Counted from the first letter of the stretch, positions 50,922 through 62,179 are shown. The stretch is 64,000 bases of DNA from Falsibacillus albus (GCF_003668575.1 NZ_RCVZ01000003.1:194430-258429); one strand, 5' to 3'. Notes: generated by a model from the letters alone, not told the origin. A program made the numbers and translations.

Positions 50922-51676
50922 CGCACAAGCACTCCTTTCGATTTCAAATATTGCTTCACTTCCATGACGCTCGTTTCTTTATAGTGAAAAATCGAAGCTG
51001 CGAGGGCCGCATCTGCTTTTCCTTGTTCAAAAGCTTCCTGAAAGTCAGAGGCATTCCCTGCGCCTCCAGAAGCAATGACAGGCACCGTGACCGCTTCGCT
51101 GACTGCCTTCGTCAAAGGAAGATTGAACCCTTTCTTTTCTCCATCTGCATCCATACTGGTAAGAAGGATTTCCCCTGCTCCCCTCGACACGGCCTCCGTT
51201 GCCCAATCGATGACTTCCCATTCTGTTGGCTTCCGGCCGCCATGTGTGTATACACGCCATGAACCGAGAGAATCATCATACTTGGCATCGATGGCGACCA
51301 CGATACATTGCTTGCCGAAATAATTCGCACCTTCCGTAATCAATGCCGGAGTCAATACTGCAGCCGTATTCAGCGATACTTTATCCGCACCAGCACGTAA
51401 AATCCGCTTCATGTCCTCAAGCGAATTGATGCCTCCGCCTACGGTAAATGGTATCGCCAATTCTGACGCAACTTCACGAACAACTTCGACCATCGTTTTC
51501 CGTCCTTCATGGGATGCAGAGATGTCCAGAAATACAAGCTCGTCCGCGCCCTGTTCATCGTATGCCTTTGCCAATTCGACCGGATCGCCTGCATCACGCA
51601 GCTCGAGAAATTGAATTCCCTTCACGACGCGCCCTTCCTTTACATCGAGACAAGGGATGATTCTCTTTGTGATCAT
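50918..51676 (-). CDS. hisF: imidazole glycerol phosphate synthase subunit HisF
   Basis: The 252-residue cyclase subunit, a TIM barrel that joins PRFAR with ammonia to give imidazole-glycerol-phosphate and AICAR. It has [14 protein letters not shown] with catalytic Asp near residue 11, [27 protein letters not shown] (second catalytic Asp) and [12 protein letters not shown]. Partner of HisH. Overlaps hisA by 4 bases and hisI by 4. Confidence 0.98.
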   Translation of the reverse strand: MITKRIIPCLDVKEGRVVKGIQFLELRDAGDPVELAKAYDEQGADELVFLDISASHEGRKTMVEVVREVASELAIPFTVGGGINSLEDMKRILRAGADKVSLNTAAVLTPALITEGANYFGKQCIVVAIDAKYDDSLGSWRVYTHGGRKPTEWEVIDWATEAVSRGAGEILLTSMDADGEKKGFNLPLTKAVSEAVTVPVIASGGAGNASDFQEAFEQGKADAALAASIFHYKETSVMEVKQYLKSKGVLVR

Positions 51677-52407
51677 ACGGATTCCACCTCTTTGATTGCC
51701 TCTTCAAGATTAATCTTGTCGGTGTAGATCGCTTTACCCACAATCGAGCCGCTCACTCCATCTTGTTCATACTTCTTCAAATCCTTCAAATCTTGGAGTG
51801 AGCTTACGCCTCCAGAAGCAATGATTTGTTTCCCCGTCGCCTTGGCAAGCCCTGCGATGGCATCTATATTTGGTCCAGACAGCATTCCGTCTGTTGCGAT
51901 GTCCGTGAAAATGAACGTTTCTGCACCTGCATCCGCAAGTTCTTTTGCGATATCCACTGCTTTGACGGTAGAAGTTTCGATCCAGCCATGCGTCGCAACC
52001 ATTCCATCCTTTGCGTCCAACCCAATGGCAATCCGATTGCCGTATTTTCCAAGCCACTTCTTCACCAATTCAGGCTGAGTGACTGCCAAGCTCCCAATGA
52101 TTACCCGATCGACACCATTTTCCAGATAATATTGGACATCATCTTCGGTCCGGATTCCACCGCCGATCTGCACCTTTGCATTCAGCTCCTTGGCAGCCTG
52201 TATGACATATTGGCTGTTCACCCTGCTGCCGCTTTTGGCACCGTCAAGGTCTACCATATGAATCCATTGTGCACCTTGATCCACGAAAGTTTTCGCCATT
52301 GCAAAGGGTGAATCGCCGTATACAGTTTCTCTATTATAGTCGCCTTGGACAAGGCGGACGCATTTTCCATTTCTCATATCGATGGCAGGATAAATTGTAT
52401 AGCTCAT
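51673..52407 (-). CDS. hisA: ProFAR isomerase HisA
   Basis: The 244-residue TIM-barrel isomerase for step 4 of histidine synthesis. It opens with [25 protein letters not shown] (catalytic Asp near residue 8), has IQIGGGI-type [36 protein letters not shown] (Asp near 130) and [10 protein letters not shown]. Overlaps hisH and hisF by 4 bases each, giving strict translational coupling. Confidence 0.98.
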   Translation of the reverse strand: MSYTIYPAIDMRNGKCVRLVQGDYNRETVYGDSPFAMAKTFVDQGAQWIHMVDLDGAKSGSRVNSQYVIQAAKELNAKVQIGGGIRTEDDVQYYLENGVDRVIIGSLAVTQPELVKKWLGKYGNRIAIGLDAKDGMVATHGWIETSTVKAVDIAKELADAGAETFIFTDIATDGMLSGPNIDAIAGLAKATGKQIIASGGVSSLQDLKDLKKYEQDGVSGSIVGKAIYTDKINLEEAIKEVESV

Positions 52408-53042
52408 CGCAGACTCTCCTTCTCATAAACCATGCCGGTGAAATTTTTTAATAGTGACATACCAAGTCGGCTGCTTTTCTCTGGGTGGAATTGCATGCCA
52501 TAAACATTTCCCTTGGAAACTACTGCCGGAATTTCAACGTTATACTCCGCACTTGCCGCCAGATCTTCCCTTTCCATCTCATCGACAAAATAAGAATGGA
52601 CGAAGTAAACGTGATCCTCTTCCAAGCCATCCAAAAGGACCGAACGTTTTTGGAATCTTAGCTTATTCCAGCCCATGTGAGGGACCTTATATGATTCCCC
52701 TCCCTTTCCTTGAGGGGGGATCGCCTTGACCTTTCCCTTTAGAAGTCCGAGTCCTTCGGAAAAGCCGTTTTCCTCACTTGCATCAAACAAAAGCTGCATC
52801 CCAAGGCAGATGCCTAAAAGCGGCCTATCCGACTTAGCATAATCCAGGATCAAATCCAGCAGTCCTTTTTCGCGAAGGAGGGCCATAGCGTCATAAAACG
52901 AACCCACACCAGGTAGGATCAATCCATCTGCCTGCTTCAATGTGTCTGGATCATCGCTTATTAAATAAGGAACGTTCAGTCTCTCGAGTGCTTTTCCCAC
53001 ACTGAAAAGATTCCCCATTCCGTAATCTATGATGCCGATCAT
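52404..53042 (-). CDS. hisH: imidazole glycerol phosphate synthase glutaminase subunit HisH
   Basis: The 212-residue class-I glutamine amidotransferase supplying ammonia to HisF. It has [24 protein letters not shown], the nucleophile Cys in [13 protein letters not shown] (near residue 79), and the His-x-Glu in [11 protein letters not shown] (near 185). It starts immediately after the hisB stop (no gap) and overlaps hisA. Confidence 0.98.
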   Translation of the reverse strand: MIGIIDYGMGNLFSVGKALERLNVPYLISDDPDTLKQADGLILPGVGSFYDAMALLREKGLLDLILDYAKSDRPLLGICLGMQLLFDASEENGFSEGLGLLKGKVKAIPPQGKGGESYKVPHMGWNKLRFQKRSVLLDGLEEDHVYFVHSYFVDEMEREDLAASAEYNVEIPAVVSKGNVYGMQFHPEKSSRLGMSLLKNFTGMVYEKESLR

Positions 53043-53627
53043 CTATAACATTCCTTTCGTAGATGGGACTCCTTTTATTCTCGGATCGATGATCGTCGCT
53101 TCATCCAAAGCCCTCGCCAGCGCCTTGAATACCGCCTCGATCATGTGATGCGTATTGCTGCCGTAATGAACGATGACGTGTAGATTCATCCTTGCTTCCA
53201 ATGCAAGTTTCCACAAGAACTCATGAACGAGCTCGGTATCGAATGTACCGACCTTCTGACTTGGAAACTCGCCGCGAAATTCAAGGTGAGGACGGTTACT
53301 CAAGTCAATGACGACTTGTGCAAGTGCTTCATCCATCGGAACGAATGCATTGCCATATCGTTTAATCCCTTTTTTATCACCGAGCGACTCCCGCAGAACC
53401 TGTCCCAGACAAATGCCGATATCCTCGGTTGTGTGATGGTCGTCGACATCGGTATCTCCATTTGCATGAACGGTTAAATCGAATTGGCCATGCTTTGTAA
53501 AAAGATCAAGCATATGTGTTAAAAATGGAACTCCTGTTGTAATATCCGCTTTTCCTTCTCCATCTATTTGAAGCTTTAATGATATGTCTGTTTCATTTGT
53601 TTTTCTTTCGACTGATGCTGTTCTCAT
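53043..53627 (-). CDS. hisB: imidazoleglycerol-phosphate dehydratase HisB
   Basis: A 194-residue Mn-dependent dehydratase. The metal-binding sets HHTTEDIGICLG (near residue 72) and HMIEAVFKALARAL (near 165) are clear, with FLTHMLDLFTKHGQFDL near 40. The start at MRTASVERKTNET is chosen because AGGAGGCGTACC precedes it, rather than the longer frame that would overlap hisD. No phosphatase domain, as usual in Gram-positives. Confidence 0.98.
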   Translation of the reverse strand: MRTASVERKTNETDISLKLQIDGEGKADITTGVPFLTHMLDLFTKHGQFDLTVHANGDTDVDDHHTTEDIGICLGQVLRESLGDKKGIKRYGNAFVPMDEALAQVVIDLSNRPHLEFRGEFPSQKVGTFDTELVHEFLWKLALEARMNLHVIVHYGSNTHHMIEAVFKALARALDEATIIDPRIKGVPSTKGML

Positions 53628-53637
53628 GGTACGCCTC

Positions 53638-54906
53638 CTATTTTTTAAACCGTTCTTCGACTGCCCTTGCGTGGGCTTCCAGTCCTTCCAATCGGGCAAA
53701 GGCGGCAATTTTGGACGCGTTTTGTTCCAGTGCCTGCCTGCTATAGGAAATGATGCTTGATTTTTTCATAAAATCGTCGACATTCAACGGGCTTGAAAAC
53801 CTTGCCGTACCGTTTGTGGGCAGTACATGGTTCGGTCCTGCAAAATAGTCGCCGACAGGTTCAGAGCTGTACCTTCCGACAAAGATCGCACCTGCGTGGC
53901 GGATTTGTCCAACGAGCTCCATCGCATTTTCCGTGACGATTTCCAAATGCTCCGGCGCCAGTCGATTGATGACATCGACTGATTCCACCAAGCTGTTTGT
54001 TGTATAGATGACTCCATAATCCTCAATGGCCTTTTCAGCAATTTCCTTTCGCGGGAGCAAAGACAACTGGCGATCGACTTCACCGGAAACTTCCTCAGCA
54101 AGTGATCGGGAGTGTGTTACCAGGACACTGCAGGCCCTCGTGTCATGTTCCGCCTGTGACAAAAGATCGGCGGCAATTTCGTTCGCGTGCGCGGTTTCAT
54201 CAGCCAAAACGGCGATTTCACTTGGCCCCGCGATCATATCAATGTCGACATCTCCATAAACTTCACGCTTTGCCAATGCTACATAAAGATTCCCCGGACC
54301 GACGATCTTGTCCACGGGCTGTATGGACTCCGATCCATAAGCAAGTGCAGCAATCGCCTGGGCACCCCCTACCTTCCAAATTTCCTGAACACCCGCTTCC
54401 TTCGCAGCCACAAGCACGGCTGGAGGCACTTTGCCCTCCCTGTTCGGCGGGGTGGCCATGACGATGCGAGCGACCCCTGCTGTTTTCGCCGGCATGACAT
54501 TCATCAGTACGGAGGAAGGATATGCAGCCGTCCCCCCAGGAACATAGACCCCCACCGAGTCGAGGGGTGTAAGCTTTTGACCAAGGATAGTCCCGTTCTC
54601 TTCCATAGTCATCCATGACTGCCGTTTTTGCTTATCATGAAAGGCACCGATATTGGCCGCTGCTTCCTGAATGATCTCAATCATTTCGGGTTCGACAGAT
54701 TGATAGGCCGCTTGAATTTCTTCTTCTTTTACCTGAAGATCTTCAAGATCGATCCCGTCAAATTTGGCTGTGAAATATTTAAGGGCTTGATCACCGTTTT
54801 CCTGTACTTCCGCAATGATTTTCTTCACTGAATTCCGCTGTAAATCCGTTCCGGTGTCGATCGAACGTTTAATTGAAATATTTTTATCCACCTGAATGAT
54901 TTTCAT
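53638..54906 (-). CDS. hisD: histidinol dehydrogenase
   Basis: A 422-residue Zn- and NAD-dependent enzyme for the last two oxidation steps to histidine. It has [23 protein letters not shown] near residue 120, [29 protein letters not shown], and the zinc/catalytic segments LLSQAEHD and [10 protein letters not shown], with [11 protein letters not shown] near the end. It follows hisG by 27 bases. AAGAAGGTGAAAAA precedes the ATG. Confidence 0.98.
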   Translation of the reverse strand: MKIIQVDKNISIKRSIDTGTDLQRNSVKKIIAEVQENGDQALKYFTAKFDGIDLEDLQVKEEEIQAAYQSVEPEMIEIIQEAAANIGAFHDKQKRQSWMTMEENGTILGQKLTPLDSVGVYVPGGTAAYPSSVLMNVMPAKTAGVARIVMATPPNREGKVPPAVLVAAKEAGVQEIWKVGGAQAIAALAYGSESIQPVDKIVGPGNLYVALAKREVYGDVDIDMIAGPSEIAVLADETAHANEIAADLLSQAEHDTRACSVLVTHSRSLAEEVSGEVDRQLSLLPRKEIAEKAIEDYGVIYTTNSLVESVDVINRLAPEHLEIVTENAMELVGQIRHAGAIFVGRYSSEPVGDYFAGPNHVLPTNGTARFSSPLNVDDFMKKSSIISYSRQALEQNASKIAAFARLEGLEAHARAVEERFKK

Positions 54907-54933
54907 TTTTTCACCTTCTTAAGAGAAACTGAT

Positions 54934-55569
54934 TCAATTCGCATCCTGCTGGACGATGCCTTCCAGCCTTTCCACCAGTTCCTGGATGCGGTCGTCCTTT
55001 ATTCGATAGCTTACGGGATTGACAATCAACCTCGAGGTGATCGATACGATTTTTTCATATTCCACAAGGCCATTTTCCTTCAATGTCCTGCCGGATGAAA
55101 CGATATCGACAATTCGATCGGCGAGTCCGATCAATGGAGCAAGCTCGATAGATCCATTCAACTTGATGATTTCAACTTGCTCGCCCTGCTCCCTAAAATA
55201 GGATGAGGCCACATTCGGATACTTGGTGGCGATTTTTGGCGCCACATCATTCATTTTTGTACCGGGAAGACCTGCCACCGCGAGATAGCAAAGACTGATT
55301 TTGAGGTCGAGCAGCTCATAAACCTCCCGTTCCTCCTCCAGCATGACATCTTTTCCGGCTATTCCTAAATCCGCGACTCCATGTTCTACATAGGTCGGGA
55401 CATCCATCGGCTTTGCTAGAATGAATCGCAAGTTTTCCTCCGGCACTTCTATGATCAATTTCCGTGATTCATCAAATTCCGGCGGAAGTTTATATCCCGC
55501 TTTTCTTAATAAATGAAGTGCTTCATCAAAGATCCTGCCCTTCGGCATGGCAATCGTCAGTAAGCTCAT
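54934..55569 (-). CDS. hisG: ATP phosphoribosyltransferase, short form HisG
   Basis: The 211-residue catalytic subunit of the short-form enzyme for step 1 of histidine synthesis. It has [16 protein letters not shown] at the start, [12 protein letters not shown] (near 70) and the PRPP-binding signature [21 protein letters not shown] (near 155). It lacks the C-terminal regulatory ACT-like domain and therefore needs HisZ, which is encoded directly upstream (4-base overlap). Confidence 0.98.
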   Translation of the reverse strand: MSLLTIAMPKGRIFDEALHLLRKAGYKLPPEFDESRKLIIEVPEENLRFILAKPMDVPTYVEHGVADLGIAGKDVMLEEEREVYELLDLKISLCYLAVAGLPGTKMNDVAPKIATKYPNVASSYFREQGEQVEIIKLNGSIELAPLIGLADRIVDIVSSGRTLKENGLVEYEKIVSITSRLIVNPVSYRIKDDRIQELVERLEGIVQQDAN

Positions 55570-56756
55570 GAGCGAATCCCCTCCCTGTCAGGAGCAGCAC
55601 CGATCAAATACGTGACATCTGAGAATGACTTTGTAAACCGATCAACGTCCTGGACACCTGCAATATCCTGTGCTAATACATATTTCCCTTGCAATCTCAT
55701 ATCCCTGGCTTGTTGGAATGCCTCTTTCCTTCGTTCCGCACTGAACAAAATGCAATGTGTGGAAGATGGCTTTTCAAGAACCTCAATTGCTTCAATCAAA
55801 TAATCCAGACGAAGTCCAAAGCCCGTCGCGACAGTATCCTTTCCAAATTTTCCGAGAAGCTTGTCATATCTTCCGCCGTTGCCGATCGGGGAGCCTACTT
55901 TTTCGGCGTACACTTCAAACAAGATGCCAGTATAGTAGCTTAAATGACTGACAAGAGATAAATCCAATTTCACATATTCGGAAATCCCATACTCTTCAAG
56001 CTGGTTCCATAGTTCTTCCAGCTGAATGAGCGCCTGTTTTCCCTGATTGTTTTCAATCAGATCATAGGCTTGCTCAATGACTTCATGTGTTCCTCGAATC
56101 TGCAAAAATTTCATGAGGCGTTCTTTATCGATCGAAGAAAGGCCAAGAGAAGAGACATGCTGGCGATAGCCGACGAAATTTTTATCGAAAAGGAACCCGC
56201 TTAATTCATTTGCTCTTTCCTTATTTCCGAGTATTTGAATGAACAAGTCCTGTACAAAGCCGATATGCCCGATTGAAATTTGAAAATTTTCTAAACCTGC
56301 ATCTCGAAGCACAGAGACCATCAAGGCGATGACTTCCGCATCGGCACTGATCGTAGGATCGCCAATCAACTCAATTCCTGCCTGCTCGAATTCAGCCGGC
56401 CTTCCCCCTTCATTCTGCTGGGCCCTAAATACATTGGCTGAATAGGCAAGCCTGAGAGGGATCTGGTCATTCAAAAGCTTGGAAGAAGCCACACGGGCAA
56501 TGGGAGCTGTCATATCCGGCCTGAGGACCAATGTGTGCCCCTGTTGGTCGAGAAGTTTGAATAGCTGCTGATCCATCGTGGAGGAAGCAGCCCCGACTGT
56601 TTCATAGAACTCCAAAGTAGGGGTTTCAAGAAAGCGGTAGCCCCACATTTCCATCGTTTTATTTATTCTTTTTTTCATGGACTGCTTTGTTTCATAAATT
56701 ATAGGAAAGGTATCTCTCATACCCAATGGTTTTTCGAACATAAATCGTTTTGACAT
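55566..56756 (-). CDS. hisZ: ATP phosphoribosyltransferase regulatory subunit HisZ
   Basis: A 396-residue HisRS-like paralogue without tRNA-charging activity. It has class-II synthetase motif 2-like [28 protein letters not shown] and QAGIELIG, and [14 protein letters not shown] near residue 295, but lacks the anticodon-binding domain. It binds HisG and gives the regulated octamer. First gene of the his operon. I see no T-box or other riboswitch in the leader, so control is not visible. Confidence 0.97.
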   Translation of the reverse strand: MSKRFMFEKPLGMRDTFPIIYETKQSMKKRINKTMEMWGYRFLETPTLEFYETVGAASSTMDQQLFKLLDQQGHTLVLRPDMTAPIARVASSKLLNDQIPLRLAYSANVFRAQQNEGGRPAEFEQAGIELIGDPTISADAEVIALMVSVLRDAGLENFQISIGHIGFVQDLFIQILGNKERANELSGFLFDKNFVGYRQHVSSLGLSSIDKERLMKFLQIRGTHEVIEQAYDLIENNQGKQALIQLEELWNQLEEYGISEYVKLDLSLVSHLSYYTGILFEVYAEKVGSPIGNGGRYDKLLGKFGKDTVATGFGLRLDYLIEAIEVLEKPSSTHCILFSAERRKEAFQQARDMRLQGKYVLAQDIAGVQDVDRFTKSFSDVTYLIGAAPDREGIRS

Positions 56757-56811
56757 CTTAAACCACCTGCACTATTTCTTATTTAATGGTTGGTTCTTTA
56801 CAATATCTGCA

Positions 56812-56912
56812 GTCTGAATACACTTCGCTTTCCGCGGGTGACCTTTCTCGGTCGTTCTTCCCTGCGGGGTCTCACATTGGCCCCTATTCCCGCGGGAGTG
56901 TACGTGTATTCA
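56812..56912. repeat. palindromic element with 5-8 bp GC arms
   Basis: CTGAATACAC...TTTCCGCGGG at the left mirrors CCCGCGGGAGTGTACGTGTATTCAG-type sequence at the right (about 100 bp, imperfect). It is related in style (ends and TTTCCG) to the main dispersed family but has its own centre (GACCTTTCTCGGTCG). Confidence 0.6.
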
Positions 56913-57129
56913 GGTTCTTCCGTATTTCGTAACAATATATTGGCAACATCCTATTTAATCAAACGTTTGATTAAAAATTGCTTAATGGCATATTTAATTT
57001 TCAAAATACTTTAGTTTGCTAATGTGGTAACAAGATAAAGAAGTTAGTAACTAGTTTATCCATCATTACCATTCCCGTCAACCCCAAACTTTTAAACAAG
57101 TTTGGAAGCCATGCACCTTGGTGCCAGGT

Positions 57130-57310
57130 TTCAGACTGTTGACAAACGCTCGCATTCTTTGTTGCTCGACCTCTTCGGATGCTCATTACCCGGGCGCATT
57201 TGAACTTCAAAGCGCCTTTAAGGCAACATTCGCAAAGCGAATATGCCCAGGTAACTCCGCTCCTCATCGGCCTCGCGCTTGGAATGACAAGCGTTATCAT
57301 TCAGTCTGAA
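57130..57310. repeat. second palindromic element (TTCAGACTG ends)
   Basis: TTCAGACTG at 57130-57138 is inverted as CAGTCTGAA at 57302-57310. The interior is GC-richer than its flanks and includes GTGCCAGG next to the left end. Origin unknown. Confidence 0.45.
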
Positions 57311-57340
57311 TCCATTTAATAATCGATTTTATCTATAAAC

Positions 57341-57368
57341 TAAAAGCCTGATGCTTTTAGCATCAGGC
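57341..57368 (-). terminator. terminator at yvoF end
   Basis: Perfect 9-bp stem GCCTGATGC / GCATCAGGC with a 5-nt loop, overlapping the stop codon region, followed by TTTTAG on the minus strand. Confidence 0.75.
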
Positions 57369-57899
57369 TTTATCTTTTCCGTATATCGGGTCGTTTAGCC
57401 AACGGGTTGCCATTTCTTCCTTCGTATAGATGACCCGCATCGGGTTGCCCCCAACGAAGGTGCCAGGCTCCACATCCTTGTGGACCAAAGTTCCAGCCGA
57501 GACAATCGCGCCATCCCCGATTTTCACTCCTGGGAGAATGGTCGTGTTTGCCCCGATCATGACCCTGCTTCCTATTTCCACTTGACCTAGTCGGTATTCC
57601 TTGATCAAATATTCATGGGCAAGAATGGTCGTATTGTAGCCAATGACCGTATTTTCACCCACTGAAATTTTTTCAGGGAACATGATATCCAGCATCACCA
57701 TAAGGGCAAAGGATGCCTTTGGACCGACTTCCATGCGCAGAAACGTGCGATACAGCCAACTTTTCATCCCGAGAAACGGTGTATAGCGCGCCAGCTGTAT
57801 CACAACGAAATTTTTGACAACCTTCCAAAATGGAACGGTCTTATAAACGTGCCAGAGGGAGTTTCCACCTGAAACGGGAAAACGCTCTGTTCTCCTCAT
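57363..57899 (-). CDS. yvoF: acyltransferase YvoF, left-handed beta-helix type
   Basis: A 178-residue hexapeptide-repeat acetyltransferase of the LbH superfamily, like B. subtilis YvoF. Repeats read [59 protein letters not shown] and end in [13 protein letters not shown]. The likely catalytic His is in LAHEYLI. The acceptor is unknown, and a cell-surface sugar is the usual guess. It overlaps ppaX by 4 bases and is last in the hprK-lgt-yvoD-ppaX-yvoF run. Confidence 0.9.
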   Translation of the reverse strand: MRRTERFPVSGGNSLWHVYKTVPFWKVVKNFVVIQLARYTPFLGMKSWLYRTFLRMEVGPKASFALMVMLDIMFPEKISVGENTVIGYNTTILAHEYLIKEYRLGQVEIGSRVMIGANTTILPGVKIGDGAIVSAGTLVHKDVEPGTFVGGNPMRVIYTKEEMATRWLNDPIYGKDKA

Positions 57900-58549
57900 C
57901 CTTGCTGCTCTCCCACGATTTGAAGCAGATCTGTCATTTCATCGAGCATGAAGTCCGGCTCATACTGTTCCAAATGCTCTCTTCCTTTTGCCGTCCAAGC
58001 AACACCAGCGGTATAGGTGCCGGCATTCTTGCCGCCTAAAATATCATGATGGTTATCACCGACCATGATAGCCTCTTCAGGAGTGGAATTCAATTGAGAT
58101 AATGCCAGGAGAAGTGGCTCTGGATCAGGCTTTGGTGCTTTTACTTCATCCAAAGAAACGATCACATCGAAAAATTGATCCAGCTTTGTCAACTTCAAGC
58201 CTTTGATGACAGTAGTCCTTACCTTAGTAGACACGATAGCAAGCTTATATCCCGATTCCTTCAACTGCTTGACCGTTTCAAAAACCCCGGTAAATTCCGT
58301 AACCAAATCGTCATGATGGGTCAAGTTATAGTCTCTATAGTGCTTCACCATTTCTTCCAGTTTCTCGGGGTTGATCTTTTCAAATGTCTCCTGAAGAGTC
58401 GGTCCCATGAAAGGCAGGACATCCTTTCGTTCATACTGACCAGGGTAATAATGGTTTAACGTATGTAAAAATGAAGAAATAATCAATTCATTCGTATCGA
58501 TTAACGTTCCATCTAAATCAAATAATAAAGTCGTAATTCGTTGTTTCAT
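57896..58549 (-). CDS. ppaX: pyrophosphatase PpaX
   Basis: A 217-residue HAD-type phosphatase. It has the nucleophile motif [15 protein letters not shown] (residues 9-23), the Ser/Thr motif VSTKVRTT (near 107), and the acidic motif [15 protein letters not shown] (near 172). In Bacilli it removes the pyrophosphate made when HprK dephosphorylates P-Ser-HPr. That link fits its place close to hprK. Overlaps yvoD and yvoF by 4 bases each. Confidence 0.95.
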   Translation of the reverse strand: MKQRITTLLFDLDGTLIDTNELIISSFLHTLNHYYPGQYERKDVLPFMGPTLQETFEKINPEKLEEMVKHYRDYNLTHHDDLVTEFTGVFETVKQLKESGYKLAIVSTKVRTTVIKGLKLTKLDQFFDVIVSLDEVKAPKPDPEPLLLALSQLNSTPEEAIMVGDNHHDILGGKNAGTYTAGVAWTAKGREHLEQYEPDFMLDEMTDLLQIVGEQQG

Positions 58550-59490
58550 AATTTCAATCCACTTCCTTCTATAACCTTAGACTTTTTGCGCTTCCAAAAA
58601 AATCCGACAATGAGAGTCAAAACTGTAGCTGTGGACAAACGGATAAGAAGCAGCGGCAGTACATTGATCCCGAGCGGGGCGAAAATAATCGTATCCTCCA
58701 CAACCGCATGGCAAGCAACAAGAAAGATAAAGGCCAATGTGACATCTTTTTGGCTCACTCCATCTTCTTCAACCGCTTGGATCATCACACCTGCACCATA
58801 TGCGAGGCCAAAAAGCAATCCGGCTGCGAGAGTGGTAGAGGTGTTTTCCCTCATCCCCAGCATCTTTGTAAAAGGTGCCATCCATCTCGAAAAGACGTCA
58901 ATCCATTTCAAATCCTTTAAAATCTGAATGCCTATCATCAGCGGCATGACAATCAATGCCAATTTCCAGATGCCCATGATGGCCTTTTCAAAGCCCAGCA
59001 ATAGTATATCCCAAAAGCCATGGACTCCAACCTCGGCAGCTGCAGAAAAGCCGTACTGCGCCTGCTCGTTCCCTCCATGCCAAACCAGCTGGATGATGAA
59101 TGCCGAAAGCAGGGCAAGTCCGAGCCTGACAAAGAGGACCACCCATGACTTCACGCCTGCCTTTACCGCAACGCTGGACTCTATCCACAAATTATGTGCA
59201 AATGAAAGCATCACTGCAATGATAAAAACTTCCTTAACAGTCAAGGTCAATGACAGCACTCCTGCAATCCCTGCATACAAATTCAAAAATATCCCCAGGA
59301 CGATAGGGATGGCTGCATTTCCACTGAGACCCAGCCACCCCATCACTGGGGAAACAAATTGTATGATCCAAGGCAAAAATGGAGTGTATTGCAGAATAAC
59401 GACGATCAACGTAATCGGGAAAATTATTTTCCCCAACGACCATGTCGTTTTCAAGCCTGCCATCAATCCTGCTTTGATGGACGATGCCAT
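58546..59490 (-). CDS. yvoD: nucleoside recognition (gate) domain membrane protein YvoD
   Basis: A 314-residue polytopic protein with about eight transmembrane segments and two Gate/nucleoside-recognition domains (for example [19 protein letters not shown] and [25 protein letters not shown]). Members of this family appear with transport or envelope genes; YvoD's substrate is unknown. Position between lgt and ppaX matches B. subtilis. GCGAGGGGATAAC precedes the start. Confidence 0.9.
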   Translation of the reverse strand: MASSIKAGLMAGLKTTWSLGKIIFPITLIVVILQYTPFLPWIIQFVSPVMGWLGLSGNAAIPIVLGIFLNLYAGIAGVLSLTLTVKEVFIIAVMLSFAHNLWIESSVAVKAGVKSWVVLFVRLGLALLSAFIIQLVWHGGNEQAQYGFSAAAEVGVHGFWDILLLGFEKAIMGIWKLALIVMPLMIGIQILKDLKWIDVFSRWMAPFTKMLGMRENTSTTLAAGLLFGLAYGAGVMIQAVEEDGVSQKDVTLAFIFLVACHAVVEDTIIFAPLGINVLPLLLIRLSTATVLTLIVGFFWKRKKSKVIEGSGLKL

Positions 59491-59504
59491 GTTATCCCCT
59501 CGCC

Positions 59505-60323
59505 TTAATCTTTAGCTAAATATCTTTTATGAGCCATGCCCGTCTTTCTTCTGACCACCCACAAAATAAGGCAAACCGCCACTAATACAATGGAAATGAC
59601 CTGTGCCATCCTCAACGTATTCGTCAGCATCAAGCTGTCAGTTCTCATTCCCTCGACGAAGAACCTGCCGATGGAATACCAGATTACATAACTGAGAAAC
59701 ACTTCCCCGCGCATTAAGTTCACTCTTCTCAATGACATGAGGAGGATGAATCCAAGGAAATCCCAGATGGATTCATATAAAAAGGTAGGATGATAATAGT
59801 GCCCATCAATATACATTTGATTAATGATAAATTGAGGGAGATGAAGGCTTTCCAAAAAGTGTCTGCTCACTTCCCCACCATGTGCCTCCTGGTTCATGAA
59901 ATTTCCCCAGCGGCCGATCGCCTGTCCAATGATGATGCTTGGTGCTGCAATATCTGCCAGCTTCCAAAAGGAAACATTTTTGATCCTAGAGTAGATAAGG
60001 GTTGTTGCAATGGCACCGATGAGCGCCCCGTGTATGGCGATGCCGCCATGCCAAATCTGGACGATTTCGTTCGGATGCTTGGCATAATAACCCCATTCGA
60101 ATAAAACATAGTAGGCCCTGGCGCAAATGATCGATATAGGAATCGCCCATATCAATAAATCAGCGTATGTATCTTTTGGCAATCCACGTCTTTCTCCTTC
60201 TCGGATGACCAAATATAATCCTAATGCTATTCCGCACCCAATGATAATTCCATACCAGTGCACTTCCAATGGCCCTAAATGAAAAGCAATCGGATTAAGC
60301 GGTTGAATTGTTGAATTCATCAC
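59505..60323 (-). CDS. lgt: prolipoprotein diacylglyceryl transferase
   Basis: A 272-residue integral membrane enzyme that adds diacylglycerol from phosphatidylglycerol to the lipobox Cys, the first step of lipoprotein making. It has seven helices, [20 protein letters not shown] at the N-terminus, the conserved HGALIG segment ([10 protein letters not shown]), and the signature [18 protein letters not shown] (near residue 136). Between hprK and yvoD as in related genomes. Confidence 0.98.
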   Translation of the reverse strand: MMNSTIQPLNPIAFHLGPLEVHWYGIIIGCGIALGLYLVIREGERRGLPKDTYADLLIWAIPISIICARAYYVLFEWGYYAKHPNEIVQIWHGGIAIHGALIGAIATTLIYSRIKNVSFWKLADIAAPSIIIGQAIGRWGNFMNQEAHGGEVSRHFLESLHLPQFIINQMYIDGHYYHPTFLYESIWDFLGFILLMSLRRVNLMRGEVFLSYVIWYSIGRFFVEGMRTDSLMLTNTLRMAQVISIVLVAVCLILWVVRRKTGMAHKRYLAKD

Positions 60324-60379
60324 ATCTGCTCCTTAATAATTAGTATAAAAGCAGCCCTATAACTCCCAATATTTTCTCT

Positions 60380-61318
60380 CTATAATTCTTCGTTTTCATC
60401 TCCGTCTTCAATGACATCCGAAAGACGGTTTGTAAATTGCTCTGCGGCATTGACACCCATTCGTTTCAATCGGAAGTTCATTGCTGCCACCTCAATGATA
60501 ACCGCAAGGTTTCGGCCAGGCCGAACAGGAATCGTCAGCTTCGTAATATCGGTATCGATGATTTTCATCTTCTCTTCTTCCAGACCCAACCGATCGTAAT
60601 GCTTGTTTTGATCCCAAAGTTCGAGGTTCACTACCAAGGTAATCCGTTTATGCGTCCGAACTGCGCCTGCACCAAATAACGTCATGACGTTAATGATTCC
60701 CAGTCCCCTGATTTCAAGCAAGTGTTCAATTAGTTCAGGTGAACTGCCGATTAATGTATCTGTATCTTCTTGACGAATTTCGACGCAATCATCTGCGACG
60801 AGGCGATGTCCTCGCTTTACGAGCTCAAGCGCCGTTTCACTTTTACCGACACCACTTTTTCCCGTAATCAACACACCGACGCCATAAATGTCAACAAGCA
60901 CACCGTGGACGGCTGTGGTCGGAGCCAATTTTCCTTCCAGAAAATTCGTGAGTCTGCTTGAAAGCCTGGTCGTCTTCATCGTAGAGGTCATGACAGGTAC
61001 GGAATTGCGTTCTGATGCCTCGATCAACTCCGGCGGAACCTGCAAGTCCCTGGAAATGATGATAGCCGGTGTGACATCCGTACACAGTTTTTCCATCCGG
61101 ATCTTCCGTTCGGCATCATCCAATCTTTCAAAAAAAGACAGCTCGGTTTTTCCCAATAGCTGAACGCGTTCCGATGGATAATAATTAAAGAACCCTGCCA
61201 CTTCCAGACCTGGACGTGATAAATCGCTTGTCACGATTGGACGATGGATCCCTTCTTCTCCACTCACTAATTCTAAATCAAATTTGTCGATAATATCTTT
61301 TGTTCGAACTTTAGCCAC
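60380..61318 (-). CDS. hprK: HPr kinase/phosphorylase
   Basis: A 312-residue bifunctional enzyme that phosphorylates or dephosphorylates Ser46 of HPr and Crh in response to ATP, fructose-1,6-bisphosphate and phosphate. It has an N-terminal MurF-like domain (1-125), Walker [11 protein letters not shown] (near 153-162), VADDCVEIR, and the HprK signature [20 protein letters not shown] (near residue 205). The start is GTG, 7 bases after AAAGGAGG. First of a run with lgt, yvoD, ppaX and yvoF. Confidence 0.98.
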   Translation of the reverse strand: MAKVRTKDIIDKFDLELVSGEEGIHRPIVTSDLSRPGLEVAGFFNYYPSERVQLLGKTELSFFERLDDAERKIRMEKLCTDVTPAIIISRDLQVPPELIEASERNSVPVMTSTMKTTRLSSRLTNFLEGKLAPTTAVHGVLVDIYGVGVLITGKSGVGKSETALELVKRGHRLVADDCVEIRQEDTDTLIGSSPELIEHLLEIRGLGIINVMTLFGAGAVRTHKRITLVVNLELWDQNKHYDRLGLEEEKMKIIDTDITKLTIPVRPGRNLAVIIEVAAMNFRLKRMGVNAAEQFTNRLSDVIEDGDENEEL

Positions 61319-61481
61319 CTTGGCATCCTCCTTTAATCCTGCAGCAAATTAAGATACCCAGCAAAAAACTGTACACCTTTTCTATTTTAGCATTTTACCA
61401 CAAGGTCAAGCCACCAAAGTTTTTTCTGAATCATTATTTTCCATAGATGTTTCAATACTGAATGTTGAAAAGTAGTCTTTC

Positions 61482-61523
61482 AAAAAAATAAAGCTATTTC
61501 CACAAATGTGAAAACAGCTTTAT
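61482..61523 (-). terminator. terminator after yvlD
   Basis: ATAAAGCTgTTTTCAC / GTGgAAAtAGCTTTAT (minus strand) overlapping the yvlD stop region, followed by TTTTTTTG. Confidence 0.8.
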
Positions 61524-61876
61524 CGCTCCTTCCATGGATCAAGGACTGCTTTGTGAATGATCACATTGGCAATAGACATGATGATCGACACGAGAAACGC
61601 CATGCCAAACCCATCGATTTCAAGTGCACCGCCCATGATCTGCTCTGTGATGATGAGCGTGATCGCATTGATGACGAATAAGAACAATCCTAGCGTTAAT
61701 ATGGTCACAGGCAATGTCAAAATGATCAGGATCGGCCTCACCAGTACATTCAAAATGGATAATATGAAGCTTGCTGTGACGGCAGCTCCAAATCCTGACA
61801 CATGAAAACCGTCAAAGAATCCTGCTATGGCGATAAATAAAACTGCATTCAATAAAATTCCAATCAGCCATCTCAT
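61520..61876 (-). CDS. yvlD: phage holin family 4-like membrane protein YvlD
   Basis: A 118-residue membrane protein with four hydrophobic segments (about 3-20, 27-50, 53-78, 85-110) and the Mycobacterial/phage holin family 4 pattern. It matches YvlD, the last gene of the yvlABCD group of B. subtilis, which is part of the sigma-W type envelope stress regulon. The start overlaps the yvlC stop (TAATG-type one-base overlap), so the genes are coupled. Not evidence for a prophage. Confidence 0.88.
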   Translation of the reverse strand: MRWLIGILLNAVLFIAIAGFFDGFHVSGFGAAVTASFILSILNVLVRPILIILTLPVTILTLGLFLFVINAITLIITEQIMGGALEIDGFGMAFLVSIIMSIANVIIHKAVLDPWKER

Positions 61877-62076
61877 TACGTAATAACATCCTCTTCATTA
61901 GGTAATACGAACAAAAGCAAGCCGTATGTGATAAGCAAAGGGAACACGCCCGTTGGAAACAGGAGGATGATGAACAATACTCTCAAGATATTTGCATCGA
62001 TTCCAATCGAATTGGAAATCCCTCCTAATACTCCTGCAATCTTTCGGTTCGAACGTGAACGCGCTAGCTTTTTCAT
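61876..62076 (-). CDS. yvlC: PspC-domain protein YvlC
   Basis: A 66-residue membrane protein with the PspC motif: KLARSRSNRKIAGVLGGISNSIGIDANILRVLFIILL, then a second hydrophobic stretch ending in PNEED. PspC domains sense membrane stress and in Bacilli are found with DUF4097/YvlB and YvlD proteins. Overlaps yvlD by one base. GGAGAGATACC precedes the ATG. Follows yvlB in the usual order, but with a 275-bp gap holding a repeat remnant. Confidence 0.9.
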   Translation of the reverse strand: MKKLARSRSNRKIAGVLGGISNSIGIDANILRVLFIILLFPTGVFPLLITYGLLLFVLPNEEDVIT

Positions 62077-62179
62077 GATGGTATCTCTCCTTCATCCTAT
62101 GCTTAGTTTTTATTAAGATTCGTCATTTCCCTCTTTTTTATGAGGTTCTCTTTTCATGTTGATCATTAAAGATTGTGTA

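Larger units (their letters stand above)
56757..57362. other. intergenic region upstream of his operon
   Basis: Carries two unrelated palindromic elements (56812-56912 and 57130-57310) plus AT-rich sequence with the his promoter on the minus strand. A search by eye for the T-box AGGGTGGNACCGCG was negative. The 93-codon minus-strand frame at 57019-57300 lies inside the second element and is judged non-coding. Confidence 0.6.

Noticed and set aside
56757-57060. T-box or other riboswitch in the his operon leader
   Set aside because: The T-box sequence AGGGTGGNACCGCG and a specifier stem were not found.
57019-57300. 93-codon minus-strand ORF upstream of hisZ
   Set aside because: It lies mostly inside an element with inverted ends, has odd composition (Cys/Arg-rich) and no ribosome site.
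61520-61876. Prophage holin
   Set aside because: The family name is misleading; context yvlB-yvlC-yvlD shows an envelope-stress gene, and no phage genes are present.
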